Positions 1-8,959 of a stretch of 26,592 nucleotides of DNA are shown here, one piece after another. The stretch spans positions 1,803 to 28,394 of the forward strand of contig MU130722.1 of the NCBI GenBank assembly GCA_015039465.1. Direction: 5' to 3'. Made by a program: the position numbers and the translations under genes. Under the pieces are notes generated by a model. That model had not been told where the DNA came from. It worked only from the letters and a program-made list of their open reading frames with translations, and searched no databases. Within the stretch, counting starts at the first letter, position 1. Every line of letters begins with the position of its first letter. The stretch comes from Phlegmacium glaucopus. Its lineage: Eukaryota > Basidiomycota > Agaricomycetes > Agaricales > Cortinariaceae.

Positions 1-698
1 CTACTGACCGTAGGAATATTCTCTACGGTTCGGAGAGGACGTTGCTGAACTAAAGCCGTACTTCCGGTTCCGTAAGGGACAGACAGTTCCCGATTTTCCA
101 GACATTCATTATCCCAAACCGCCGGTTCTACCTGTGTGAATGCCCCAGTACACCACTGTACTGAAATAGGAGGGGGTAACTTTTTATCCCTTATAGGACA
201 CATAACGGTCTGAACTTTACTAACAATCGAGATCGTGATACAAGTAGGTCTGGGAGTGGCGGTAATTAGCCCGGTCATAGCCGTAGTGAGTAACCGTTGC
301 GAGTAACCGTAGTCAGTAGCCGTATATGGTTGTGGAGACGGATAAGTCACAGTACCTGTACTGGAAGTACTCTTTTCAGGTGATCAAGGTTTACGACCGA
401 TCGACGTAGCCGTATGTCACTCCCCTACTTTACGGTTAGCCGGTGATAGCCGGCGTCCGACTTATAATCTAATCTGTTGGTGAATGGGGGGGACCACGTA
501 AAAGTTGTAACTCGAGGTGGAAGAAGACTATACGGAGTTTCCGGACTACACAACGGCCCTAGTACTTGAGCCCGTGTTACATGGCAACCGGCTACAACGG
601 CTAATGATACCGTATTGGAAGTCCTTGTTGTTACAAAAGGCTACACAAGACCCCTAAACTAAAGAGAAAGTATCATCTGTCGTCACATGCGCACTATA
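1..698. other. Polarity-flipped (reversed, not complemented) coding segment
   Basis: Neither normal strand shows a convincing gene here. Read from 698 down to 1 without complementing, the text becomes coding. An open exon runs 696 to 487 (70 codons) and ends at a GTAAGT donor (486-481). A second open block starts with ATG at 292 and runs to 143 (50 codons), ending at a GTAAGT donor (142-137). An intron from 142 to 92 (51 nt) ends in TTTTAG. A last exon runs 91 to 1 in phase 0 and encodes PLTDREC...ERLGISYKDASH. That frame continues into forward-strand base 699. Between 458 and 293 the reversed text is partly closed, so that part may be intron or decayed. The right border is about 698, chosen because it keeps the frame and gives ...KDASH-RLYMSELEK. 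Borders at 695 or 701 also keep frame. Confidence 0.9.
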
Positions 699-853
699 GG
701 CTGTACATGTCCGAGTTGGAGAAGCTCAAAGCCGAGAAGGATGCATCCAAGGCCTTCTGTAATTTGAAGATGCGAACTGACGGGGCGGTGAAGATGTTTA
801 ATGAAATGGCAGCTAAGCTTGCAGGTCAGGATAGGAGTGGCGGTAGTGCATAG
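699..853 (+). CDS. C-terminal exon of the gene whose upstream part is flipped (partial, unknown family)
   Basis: The frame from 699 to the TAG at 851-853 encodes RLYMSELEKLKAEKD..., a charged and probably helical segment that ends in a Gly/Ser tail (RSGGSA). An internal ATG lies at 707. On its own this is a 48-codon fragment. Joined to the reversed reading of 1-91 it extends an ERLGISYKDASH stretch without a break. I have seen similar proteins (DPPLTDRE...RLGISYKDASHRLYM) as uncharacterised, possibly transposon-linked families of agaricomycetes, but that is memory and not a search. No function is assigned. Confidence 0.6.
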
Positions 854-1321
854 ATACCGATTGTTACTGTTACATCTCTATCGTCTTAGAGCCACATGGA
901 AAATCGGCAGTATCAGCCACGATGCCGATATCCATGCCGACAACTCTACCCATTGGGAATACCTAGATACATAATTCTCACCCCACCAAGCAGACCAATA
1001 TGGGGCTAATGCTGCCCTCTATATGCCGATGCCAACATTTGATTGGCTCAATGTCCCGTGTGATTGATACAGTGCCTATGCTCTCTTCCGCAATGCCGAT
1101 ACCAATAAATGAGATAGTCCGAGTTGCCCTAACCGACCATGTTGATGTGGTCCTATTATACTACTGACTCAGGTCACTGCGGTCCTACCTGCTCTGATCC
1201 TGTACAAGGCCAATTCTCTCCATATGGCCCAAGTCAATGCCGATGTGAAAACATTGCTCAGCCCGGGTTGCCGTGCCCCAGACCGAAGGCTGAAATCGTC
1301 CACCACCTGAGGTTGCTACAC
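854..1321. other. Non-coding spacer rich in CCGAT words
   Basis: No credible gene is seen. The stretch is scattered with GCCGAT and CCGATA words in plus orientation, for example near 917-940 and 1026-1036. The same words occur in the tandem array that follows and in the reversed reading of 1-480. It probably holds the 3' flank of the gene ending at 853 plus decayed repeat material. Confidence 0.5.
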
Positions 1322-2130
1322 ACTGATCCCGGGAGAGAACATTGTACATCTGTGATCTGCTTGGGTCACTAGCTGCCCAGGTAGCTTGTGTAAATAGAAG
1401 GCTGACGATGCTCTCTTGAGTCACTGGCATGCAGGTGCCGATATGCCGCTCAGTGTGAGTTGGCTTAGCCACGCCCGAGAGCCGATATTGTTGAAGTATG
1501 ATCCAGAGACATCTGCAGGTAGCTTATGTAATAGAGGGCCGACGATTCCCTCTTGAGTCACCGGCATGCAGGTGCTGATATACGGCTCAACCCGAGTTGG
1601 CTTAGCCACGCCCGAGAGCCGATATTGATCAAATATGATCCCGGGAGACATTTGTCCTCTGAGGTCCAGGTAGCGTCTGTAATAGAGGGCCGACGATCCC
1701 CTCTTGAGTCACTGGCATGCCGGTGCTGATATACGGCTCAGCCCGAGTTGGCTTCGCCATGCCCGAGAGCCGATATTGTTTAAGTATCCCGGCAAATTCC
1801 CTACGCGTACAATATGTTACAATGTAATATTTCCCCTGTTGAGTCACCGGCATGCAGGTGCCGAGATGCAGCTCAGGCCAAGTTGGCTTGGCCACGCCCG
1901 GGAGCCGATATTGTTGAAGTATGATACCGGGAGACATCTGTGATCTTCTGAGGTCACTAGCTGCCCAGGTGGCTTGTGTCATAGAGGGCGGACGATCCCC
2001 TCTGGAGTCACTGGCATGCCGGTGCTGATATACGGCTCAGCCCGAGTTGGCTTAGCCATGCCCGAGAGCCGATATTGTTTAAGTATGGGTCCCGGCGAAT
2101 TCCCTACGCCCGTACAATACGCTACAATGT
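1322..2130. repeat. Tandem array of about 135-165 bp units
   Basis: Five units start with GAGTCACTGGCATG or GAGTCACCGGCATG at 1418, 1555, 1706, 1841 and 2005. Each continues through a shared core (ATACGGCTCAGCCCGAGTTGGCTTAG is the consensus idea, then CACGCCCGAGAGCCGATATTG). A half unit at 1322-1417 precedes them. Two tails exist. Units 1, 2 and 4 carry a GATCCCGGGAGACAT...GGGCCGACGATCCC tail. Units 3 and 5 carry a CCCGGC(A/G)AATTCCCTACGC...ACAATGTAATA tail. Short open frames here are by-products of the repeat and have no recognisable product. Confidence 0.85.
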
Positions 2131-2243
2131 AATACTGCCTATTTAGGTAATATTCACTGGAGTCCAGGGAAGCCGAATCGTACACTACAATGTATGCCTT
2201 CTCTACAATGTATGATACACCACAATGTAACTTACCTACCTGC
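2100..2243. repeat. Cluster of TACAATGTA-like motifs
   Basis: The near-palindrome TACAATGTA or a close variant appears around 2128, 2183, 2200 and 2220, and once more in unit 3 of the preceding array near 1819. The cluster directly abuts the point where the left NLR copy stops matching the right copy (2243). It may be the edge of a small element or a breakpoint-associated repeat. Nothing coding is seen. Confidence 0.5.
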
Positions 2244-4275
2244 ATTGTCCAATGCAAGCAAGGTATGATCTAATGAGTTGATTGCCTGGGGTAACCTTCC
2301 AGCTGTCTCACTATCAACAACATACTCCCTGGACTTCTCAGCAGCAGATCGAAATATGTTTTTAGAGATATTACTATGATGATAGAATGCACATATCTGA
2401 AGAATTAGGATTGCAGCCCTGGCTGCTTGTGCATTCCCAGTGTCAGATTTCCCACTAGCTCTTTTTTTTATCTCTTTAAAAGATAGATCCCATGTCCCAT
2501 ACACTGTTTGATCATAGTCTGATGCTCCTCTGAATGCAGTACCTGCCATAAGAGCCTGATGATGTAAAGAGAACTGTCTCAGATATTCATTGAGATCACA
2601 TTTCCCAGCTTCAATATAAGCACCAGCATGATCAACAGCAAGAGGAATATAGCCAAGCTCTTTGACAATCTCTTTAGCAGTTTGTTCATGCTCAGGTAAT
2701 GGATCTAAACAGCTAGACCTGAGAAGTAGAGTTATAGCATCTGACTCCTCCATTTCAGTGATCTCAATTCTGTTCTCAGATGATACAATCCTTCTCATGG
2801 ATCTGTTTCTGCTAGTAATCAGAATATTCCCTCTGTTACCTGGGGGAATAAACCTTGCCACCACCTCTGGAGAAGGATGATCAGCATTATCAAACACAAT
2901 CAACCATTCCTCTTGAATGGAAGATATCCACTGGAGGGCAGACTGGACTGAGCCATCCACACCAGAAGCTTGTGCAGCAGGAATGGTGGATATTCCCCTG
3001 AAAGACATTGTAATGCTCTCATGAGAGGAGGCATCAATCCAGAATATATGTGAAAAGCTAGAGCAAGAAATGAGCCTACTTGTTGTGAATGGAAATGAGA
3101 TGACACTTACCTATCAGACATCTCTTCTGTGAACTTGAGACAGATCTGGGTCTTTCCAATCCCATCCATTCCCCAGAGGATACAAGAGTGCCTTGGCATC
3201 AGATGACTATTGGTACGATGAACAAAAATCTTCCGAAGTTTGTCAAATACATCTTTCCGTCCAGTAAAGATTGGGCTGGAGTTTGGTATTTGAGGTACAG
3301 AGATCTTCATCTGCCCTTCACGAGGATTGGCAGGGAGAATATTGACATTATAGTTCTGGGATATAAAATTATTGCTAAATCATTTATACCATATACGAGA
3401 AAGACTTACAATAGTGCCGCCAGTGATGAGTAAATTCTGGACATTCGGAAAGAAACCTGAGCCAGAATGCTGAATCTGTTGATCATTAGCAGTAGCGAGA
3501 ACAATGGGTATAAGCAACTCACGGAGGGATTTTGCTCTGATTCTGTAGATCCCGAGTTGGCTTGTGTTACGACAGCAGAGGAGAGCAGAATTCCTTCCGA
3601 ATGGGCTACAGGGGCAACTGGAAAAGCAGAGACTTGGTATTCATGGGCTGTCTGATTGACGACCATGATTGAATAATTATGGATGTGATGGGTTAAGTTG
3701 AGTGCTTACGCAAGGAAGATTATTGGTCTCCAAGGCAGAGACTTGGAGTTCATGAGGAGCCTAATTGACAATGATGATTGAGTAATTATGGATGTGATAG
3801 GCTAAGTTGGGCGCTTACGGAAGGAAGATCATTGGTCGCCAATGCAAAAACTGGGGCAGAGACTTGGCGTTCATGGGCAGCCTAATCAATGTTGAGTAAT
3901 TGTGGATGTGATAGGGCAAATTGAGCACTTACAGTAACGTCAGCGGCTTGAACGCGAGCAAGCTCATTGGTCTCCAAGGCGGAGACTTGGAGTTCATGGT
4001 CAGTCTGATCAATGACGATGGTTAAGTAATTGTGGATGCGATGGGCGAAGTCGAATACTCACGCCAACGCCAGCAGCTCGATTAACACGAGTGCTTGCAG
4101 CCGTAACAGTAGCAGAAATGGATGGCATGCAATCAGTGGTGCTCGTTATGATTGACGTCGATGTCGAAGTTGCTGCTTCAGGGCTTGAACCAAGAACATT
4201 GGTGGTGGCAAGAGATGGGCGTTTTGCTGCATTTGACTTGCTAGGTTTCTTAAAACGATGAATATCGTTAGACAT
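2232..4275 (-). CDS. NB-ARC (NLR-like) protein lacking its TPR domain, left copy
   Basis: Eight exons (minus strand): 4275-4063, 4004-3933, 3881-3819, 3760-3710, 3651-3523, 3475-3410, 3355-3111, 3057-2232. They sum to 1665 nt, an open frame of 554 codons plus stop. The N-terminus is Ser/Thr-rich. Small exons repeat an HELQVSALETN-type motif. Exon 7 carries the P-loop GMDGIGKT. Exon 8 carries Walker B (WLIVFDNAD), the GNILITSRN segment and the IPLAVDHAGAY segment, all typical of NB-ARC STAND ATPases used for self/non-self signalling in fungi. Against the right copy, homology ends at 2243 after LALDN. The new sequence adds AGR and a stop, so all TPR repeats are missing. Exon length differences between the copies are all multiples of three, which argues that the frame has been maintained. 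It could still be a non-expressed fragment. Confidence 0.8.
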
Positions 4276-4378
4276 TGGGTTGTGGTGCTCGATGAGCAGT
4301 GATCAAGGTAGGTGAGCGAGAGACGTCCTGATTACATAAGAGCCATGACCTTAATCCTCTAATCGGCATGTGGTCACT
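4276..4378. other. 5' flank of the left NLR copy, up to the Harbinger target site
   Basis: This stretch matches, in reverse complement, the flank just upstream of the right NLR copy (16180-16256), including the CTGATTACATAAGAGCC word. It ends in ACT (4376-4378), the left target-site duplication. It may hold the promoter of the left NLR, but no specific element is recognised. Confidence 0.6.
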
Positions 4379-4405
4379 GGGTGACTTTCCATAAGGCTAA
4401 CTTGA
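4379..4405 (+). repeat. Harbinger left terminal inverted repeat
   Basis: It begins GGGTGACTTTCCATAAGGCT and is identical over 27 bp to the reverse complement of 8794-8820. The flanking ACT at 4376-4378 is repeated at 8821-8823. Confidence 0.92.
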
Positions 4406-4551
4406 TTTCTTCAAATCTAAACCTTAATTTCGGAGTTCAAAAGTGTACCTGGCAACCAATATTTAGCGGTTTTCTAAACCACAACGACTTGACATAACGA
4501 ATAATTATCTAACTTGAATCCAAATTTGGTTATCTACACCGTTCTAGTACC

Positions 4552-5914
4552 ATGGATGAAGAAACCGCCGCTTTTCTGTTTATGCAAGAGACCAAGGAGT
4601 GTGAAGCTGATGCTGCTGACCAAGAATTTAATGTTCACCTAGCTGCAGCAGTTCTTCTCACAGGAGCGGATATTGGCCGGCTTCTACGCAATGAACGGCA
4701 AAATCCAACACAAAATTACCTCTGCCGTCCCCAGCTCCAGCCAAACCCTTGAACAGACACTGCATGGCAAGTGTTATTTAACAGCCAAAACGACCGTGCA
4801 TATATTACAACAATGGGTTTTAATGTAGAGACCTTTGAACTGATTATCCAATCGGGTTTCAGGGAGCGTTGGTACACACAACCCATTCCATGTACCGATT
4901 CAAGTAGTCATGGTGAACCTCGTCCAGGTGCCAGATCATTGGATGAATCCGGTGCCCTTGGGCTCATTCTACATTACTTAAATTCTACCATGCTCGAAAT
5001 TACACTCCAGCAAATCTTCGCACTCATTCCTGCCACTACATCATGCTACATCACATTTGGCCTGCAAATTCTTCTAGAAACCTTGCGTGAAATGCCTGAT
5101 GCAGCCATACGCTGGCCATACGAAGACCAAGAATTCCAGGATGATAGCAAACTCATCGTTGCATGCCATCCCCAGCTTGAAGGTGCTTTCGCAAGCATTG
5201 ATGGACTTAATCTCCCAACACAAACATCTGATGATCCTGATATCAAGAATGCAACATACAACGGATGGCTCTCAGAGCATTACATTAGCTCAGTAATTGT
5301 ATTCTCACCACGTGGTATGTATCAAAAGTAACTTCATGATTTTAGTCATTCATACTCTACAAGGTGTTATCATTGCTGCCAACTTCAATGCCCCAGGTAG
5401 TTGGCATGACTCCCATGTTGCACAACCAATCTATGAGAAGCTACACAATGAAACACCTGATGGCTTTTATTTGGTCGCTGATAGTGCATTCCCCTGTGGT
5501 ACTGTTGATATTGAAGGGCGCATCATGGCTCCCATCAAGACTGGCCAACATCTCCAAGGCACAATTGCTGAGATTGAGGAGAGATTTGCATATGATCGTG
5601 AACTCCTTTCTTATCGTCAAATAGCTGAGTGGGGCATGCGGTCTATCCAGGGTTCATTTGGACGCCTGCGTTTACCATTACAAATCAATGACAAAGAAGG
5701 TCGTGCTGACCTCCTCGAGATTTGTTTCCGTTTACACAATTTACACACACGACGAGTTGGGTACAATGAGATTCAAAAGGTGTATATGTCAGAGTGGAGG
5801 AAAACACTAGACGATGAGGAGCTTTGGATGAGCTTTGAAAGCATGGTGTTTGGGGACCAACAAAGGAAAGATCGAGTTTCAAGGTTTCATATTCACCCTG
5901 AATATAGGAACTAA
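4552..5914 (+). pseudogene. Harbinger DDE transposase, one in-frame stop
   Basis: Exon 1 is 4552-5314, the intron is 5315-5363 (GTATGT...ACAAG, 49 nt) and exon 2 is 5364-5914. Together they give 438 codons including the stop. The endonuclease-type DDE triad fits Asp at codon 217 (SIDGLNLPTQ), Asp at codon 294 (VADSAFP) and Glu at codon 343 (AEWGMRSIQGSF). The enzyme would cut and paste the element at 3-bp targets. A TGA at 4750-4752 (codon 67, PNP-stop-TDTAWQ) interrupts an otherwise open frame; related proteins as I recall them have Arg here, so CGA to TGA is likely. Translation could restart at the in-frame ATG 4813, but that would lose the N-terminus. No other disablement was seen. Confidence 0.88.
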
Positions 5915-6154
5915 TATTATATTATAATGAATGTGTAGTAGTTATAGATTATAACTGAAAGATGAGATTTACTGTAAAATAAACAGGAGACCAAGTAAAC
6001 GAGGGTGGGTATAACAACTTAAGAGTGGGTGAATGAGGAAACATTAGATAACTGAAGGGTATACCATGTAATGACAGTTGGATGTTAGAGGTGATGAACT
6101 TATATAGATTAAAAGAGTTTTAGAGGAGAGGAATACGCAGAATGATGACCCACT
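5915..6154. other. Spacer between the convergent Harbinger genes
   Basis: This AT-rich 240-bp stretch separates the ends of the two transposon genes and should contain both 3' untranslated regions. No gene is seen. Confidence 0.6.
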
Positions 6155-7992
6155 TCAAAGTTCAGGTGTCATATCTTTTGGCTTTTCCTCTCGGCCAAGG
6201 ACATGAACAGGGGACATGAAAGATGTTGATATATACTTTCGGTGCTGAGGTTTGACAGAAGGAGTTGTTGACCTGGATTGGGAGGGATTTCGGTGCTGAG
6301 GTTTGATGGAAGGAGTTGTTGGCTTGGAGCTGAAGTGATGGTAGTCAGAAGGAGTTGTCGACTCGGAGCTGAAGTGATGGTAATTCTTTGTTGATGGGTT
6401 AAAGTTTTCCTTGCGATCGTCATCCCAGTCAGAGGCACTTGACCCATTGGTAATCCAGGTTGTGCGTTGGCCTCCTTCTGGGAAGTATTCGTCATGGCGA
6501 ACCTTTCCACGAACACGAATGAGATCAGGGAGATATTTGTGGTTTTTTCGAGAGGTTGGTGAATGAAGGGCCTCTCGTTTAAGTCCAGACATCGCTGACA
6601 TGCGGCACTCAAAATTAAGCTCCATATCGAGACGATCACGGATGCGTTCAACTTTGTGCAATCAGTCACGGGTGGAATTGAGTTCGGAATGGAGTGTCTC
6701 GATCCTGGCATGTGCATCACGGAGATTAGTTGAAAGTGTAAACGCCTGGGTGTTTTGGAAGGAGCGGTTAGCACGTTCCTCATCGCGGGCGCGCTGTGCC
6801 TCCGGGTCCAGGGCCTGCATAATCTTGCCAACGAGCTCTGTGGTTTGTGATCCACGGGGACGACGTGCTTGAGGTGCTTCAGAGCGATCAGATGAGGCAA
6901 TAGCTGTGTGGATTTTAGGTTTACTTTCGTGAGTCTCTTCTATGCTAGATAAAACCCCTCGCCCGGCTTCATCATCCTCAAACTCAGAATCGTTGATGTT
7001 CTGGGTGCCTGCCCTTTCATTGATCATTTTGTCGATTGCCTTTGCATGTGTAACACTTTGGGGGCGTTTTCCATCTCCTGTTGGCTTCTTAGTCTTAACA
7101 AGCTATTGAAGAGGTTAAAAAAAGTGAAATAATAAGCTATAGGTGACATGCATTTTTGAACTTATTCTCCAAGTTCTTTGGCTCACGGACAGGTCGGCCA
7201 TTTGCATGTGCCCAACTCGCATACTTCTCATGTACCTTCTTCCAACCCCGCTGGCCTATGGGAAGTAGCTTCTGCGTGTACTTCAACAACGCCTGAATTT
7301 CCTGCTCCTGGTAGTTTCCAGCACCAGTGCAACGACCACCATGCGTGCTCCGCTTCTTGGGTGGGCTATCACTATCCTCTGTGTCGGTGCTGGAGCTGTC
7401 GCCAGAAACCTCTACCCACTTGCGTTTTGCCTTGCCCTGGCTATCGGAAAGCTGGACCAATGTTTCGCGAGACTTTGGGTGGTGAGACTCTGCCACCTTA
7501 ACCACTGGAGAGCGGCTAATGGCCTCAGTGATCACGGCTCCATGGGTGAGGTTGTTATCAGACGGAGTAGGCAGAGGTATATAGTGGAGATTCTGGTTGT
7601 GGATGAAGGGACGAGGGAGCGTGGTCTCATCGCGCGTAGGACATGTGTCGCCTTGGGGATGTCTAGGTCCAGAAAGCTAGAAATAGATGGATTACTAGTT
7701 GTCATTTATGTATATTAAGCTTGACAACGCACAGGATAAAACGAATGAAAATTAGAGCCATGGGGCATGTGAGATTTGAGCGGTGGTAGTGAGCTAGCAG
7801 TTGGAGCCTTCTCATCTCAGTATTGAAAATAGGAAAAAAGGGCATAACAAATACCTGGGTATAGTTATCGATCCTCCATGGAGTTACTTGAAACCCATGA
7901 GGACTTGGAGGGCCAAGAGGTTGGCCTTGAGGACAGTTCTGTTCTGAAGTGAGCAACGAGAGCTTTGATTGGGTCGGAGATTGCTGTGGCAT
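6155..7992 (-). pseudogene. Harbinger Myb/SANT-like partner protein, one in-frame stop
   Basis: The reading is on the minus strand. Exon 1 is 7992-7855 (MPQQSPTQ...IDNYTQ), the intron is 7854-7677 (GTATTT...TTCTAG), exon 2 is 7676-7152, a GC-AG intron spans 7151-7103 (GCATGT...CAATAG) and exon 3 is 7102-6155. All junctions are phase 0, giving 537 codons including the stop. The segment LLPIGQRGWKKVHEKYASWA followed by the basic LENKFKN-LVKTKKPTGDGK looks like the Myb/trihelix-type DNA-binding region of Harbinger partner proteins, which help the transposase reach DNA and the nucleus. A Ser/Asp-rich acidic stretch precedes it. A coiled-coil-like Arg/Glu region follows. The C-terminus repeats TTPS...KPQHR. 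A TGA at 6664-6662 (TRD-stop-LHKVERIRD) breaks the frame. Another upstream non-coding exon near 8056-8082 is possible (CTCCAG|GTAAGT). Confidence 0.78.
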
Positions 7993-8793
7993 AATCGGAA
8001 TGGGACAGAGATGTGAGTAACTGAAAATAAGGAAGATGGGGAATTTGGGACTTACCTGGAGTTTTCGTGCAGCTTTTATCATCGTCTTGTCGCCTCTCCT
8101 ACATCCTTTTTGAATAATTGTCGCAGATGACCCTTGAGAGCAACATAAATTTTGTTAGCCAAATTCTTGATAATATAAATGCTGATCAGGATATAATTTC
8201 GCCATTGAATAGATGGAGCTCACCGGTGTGAAAAAAAAACAAGAAACCATTCGAAAATTGGTTAAATTTAAGGGGCCTGCAGTGGCCAGCACTAAGGGCT
8301 TTATATTGGTGAATGTGAGACTCAGGGCAAAAACGCACAGTCTCCACTCACTAGTGAAAAAGAGGGACCTCAAACGACAGCAGTAACAGTCCGTTTAACT
8401 GTTTTTATGTTGCGTTGCTGGCAGTTGTGGCGCTGTTGACCTGGATTGCGAAAGGTACGGGCCTAGCGAGCCTTCAGGGAGGGTATACAGTGACGGCCAG
8501 TTGGGCTGGGTGCATGGAACAGCACTCGCAATGGCGGAGAGGCGCTCTTATCAACGTGGGAGGGCAGAAAGTACTGTTGTCCAAAAACGGCAACGGGATG
8601 GGACCCGAAGAGCCTTATTTGGGCGTTGGAAGGCTTTTAGAATCTGGAAGAGGGGTCAATACCCTCTCTCCAAATTTAAGGTTTAGAAAGCACTTGAAAA
8701 ACGCCACCTGACAGATCTGATACCAGATCGGGACGGTATCCATGCGGCACTTCGGCAAAGGACCCTACCTGTCAATAGTTTAGAGTTAGAAAT
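7993..8793. other. Right subterminal region of the Harbinger element
   Basis: This is the 5' side of the partner gene. It contains a possible upstream exon/intron border (GTAAGT around 8055, minus strand) and a G+C-richer part at 8400-8760. Plus-strand open frames at 8415-8711 have no recognisable product and I do not call them genes. The promoter of the partner gene should lie here, but no motif could be assigned. Confidence 0.5.
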
Positions 8794-8820
8794 TCAAGTT
8801 AGCCTTATGGAAAGTCACCC
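8794..8820 (-). repeat. Harbinger right terminal inverted repeat
   Basis: This is the reverse complement of the left end, closing with GGAAAGTCACCC. The ACT that follows completes the target-site duplication. Confidence 0.92.
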
Positions 8821-8959
8821 ACTGTATACATTGATTCATCATGTTAAGCCTGGCCTAGCATCTGTTTCCGGTCAGAGTATAATTACCTATAGCTAAGTTG
8901 ACCTTGTGAAGGCTGAAAATATTAACAGAAGTCGCTATTGGCCGTTGTTGCAAGCCTCC
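8821..8959. other. Intergenic flank between left NLR and chitin synthase copy A
   Basis: It matches 16045-16150 in reverse complement (shared words GCCTGGCCTAGCATCTGTTT and GTTGACCTTGTGAAGG, with differences). This is the spacer between chitin synthase 3' end and NLR 5' end, which the Harbinger insertion separated from the NLR. No gene is seen. Confidence 0.6.

Larger units (their letters stand above)
4379..8820. mobile_element. PIF/Harbinger DNA transposon, 4442 bp, with two genes
   Basis: The element has terminal inverted repeats that begin GGGTGACTTTCCATAAGG. The first 27 bp are identical at both ends (4379-4405 and 8794-8820) and a weaker match continues inwards. It is flanked by the 3-bp direct repeat ACT (4376-4378 and 8821-8823), the target-site size expected for PIF/Harbinger. 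It carries the usual pair of genes, a DDE transposase and a Myb/SANT-like partner, here facing each other. The matching place in the right duplication arm (about 16140-16170) has no such insertion. The element therefore entered the left arm after the duplication or was never in the right one. Each gene has one in-frame TGA, so this copy is probably not autonomous. Confidence 0.92.

Noticed and set aside
1..700. An ordinary inversion (reverse complement) of the first segment
   Set aside because: The reverse complement gives no long open frames or splice signals. Only the uncomplemented reversal does, and only it joins in frame to 699.
1139..2257. Open frames of 60-120 codons on both strands
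   Set aside because: They lie in the tandem array, differ in frame from unit to unit and show no family motif. They follow from the repeat structure.
7178..7718. Plus-strand open frames opposite the Harbinger partner gene
   Set aside because: They are antisense to exon 2 of a gene with clear domain and splice evidence.
8415..8711. Possible third transposon gene on the plus strand
   Set aside because: No recognisable domain, and overlapping frames are open by composition. Harbinger elements need only two genes.
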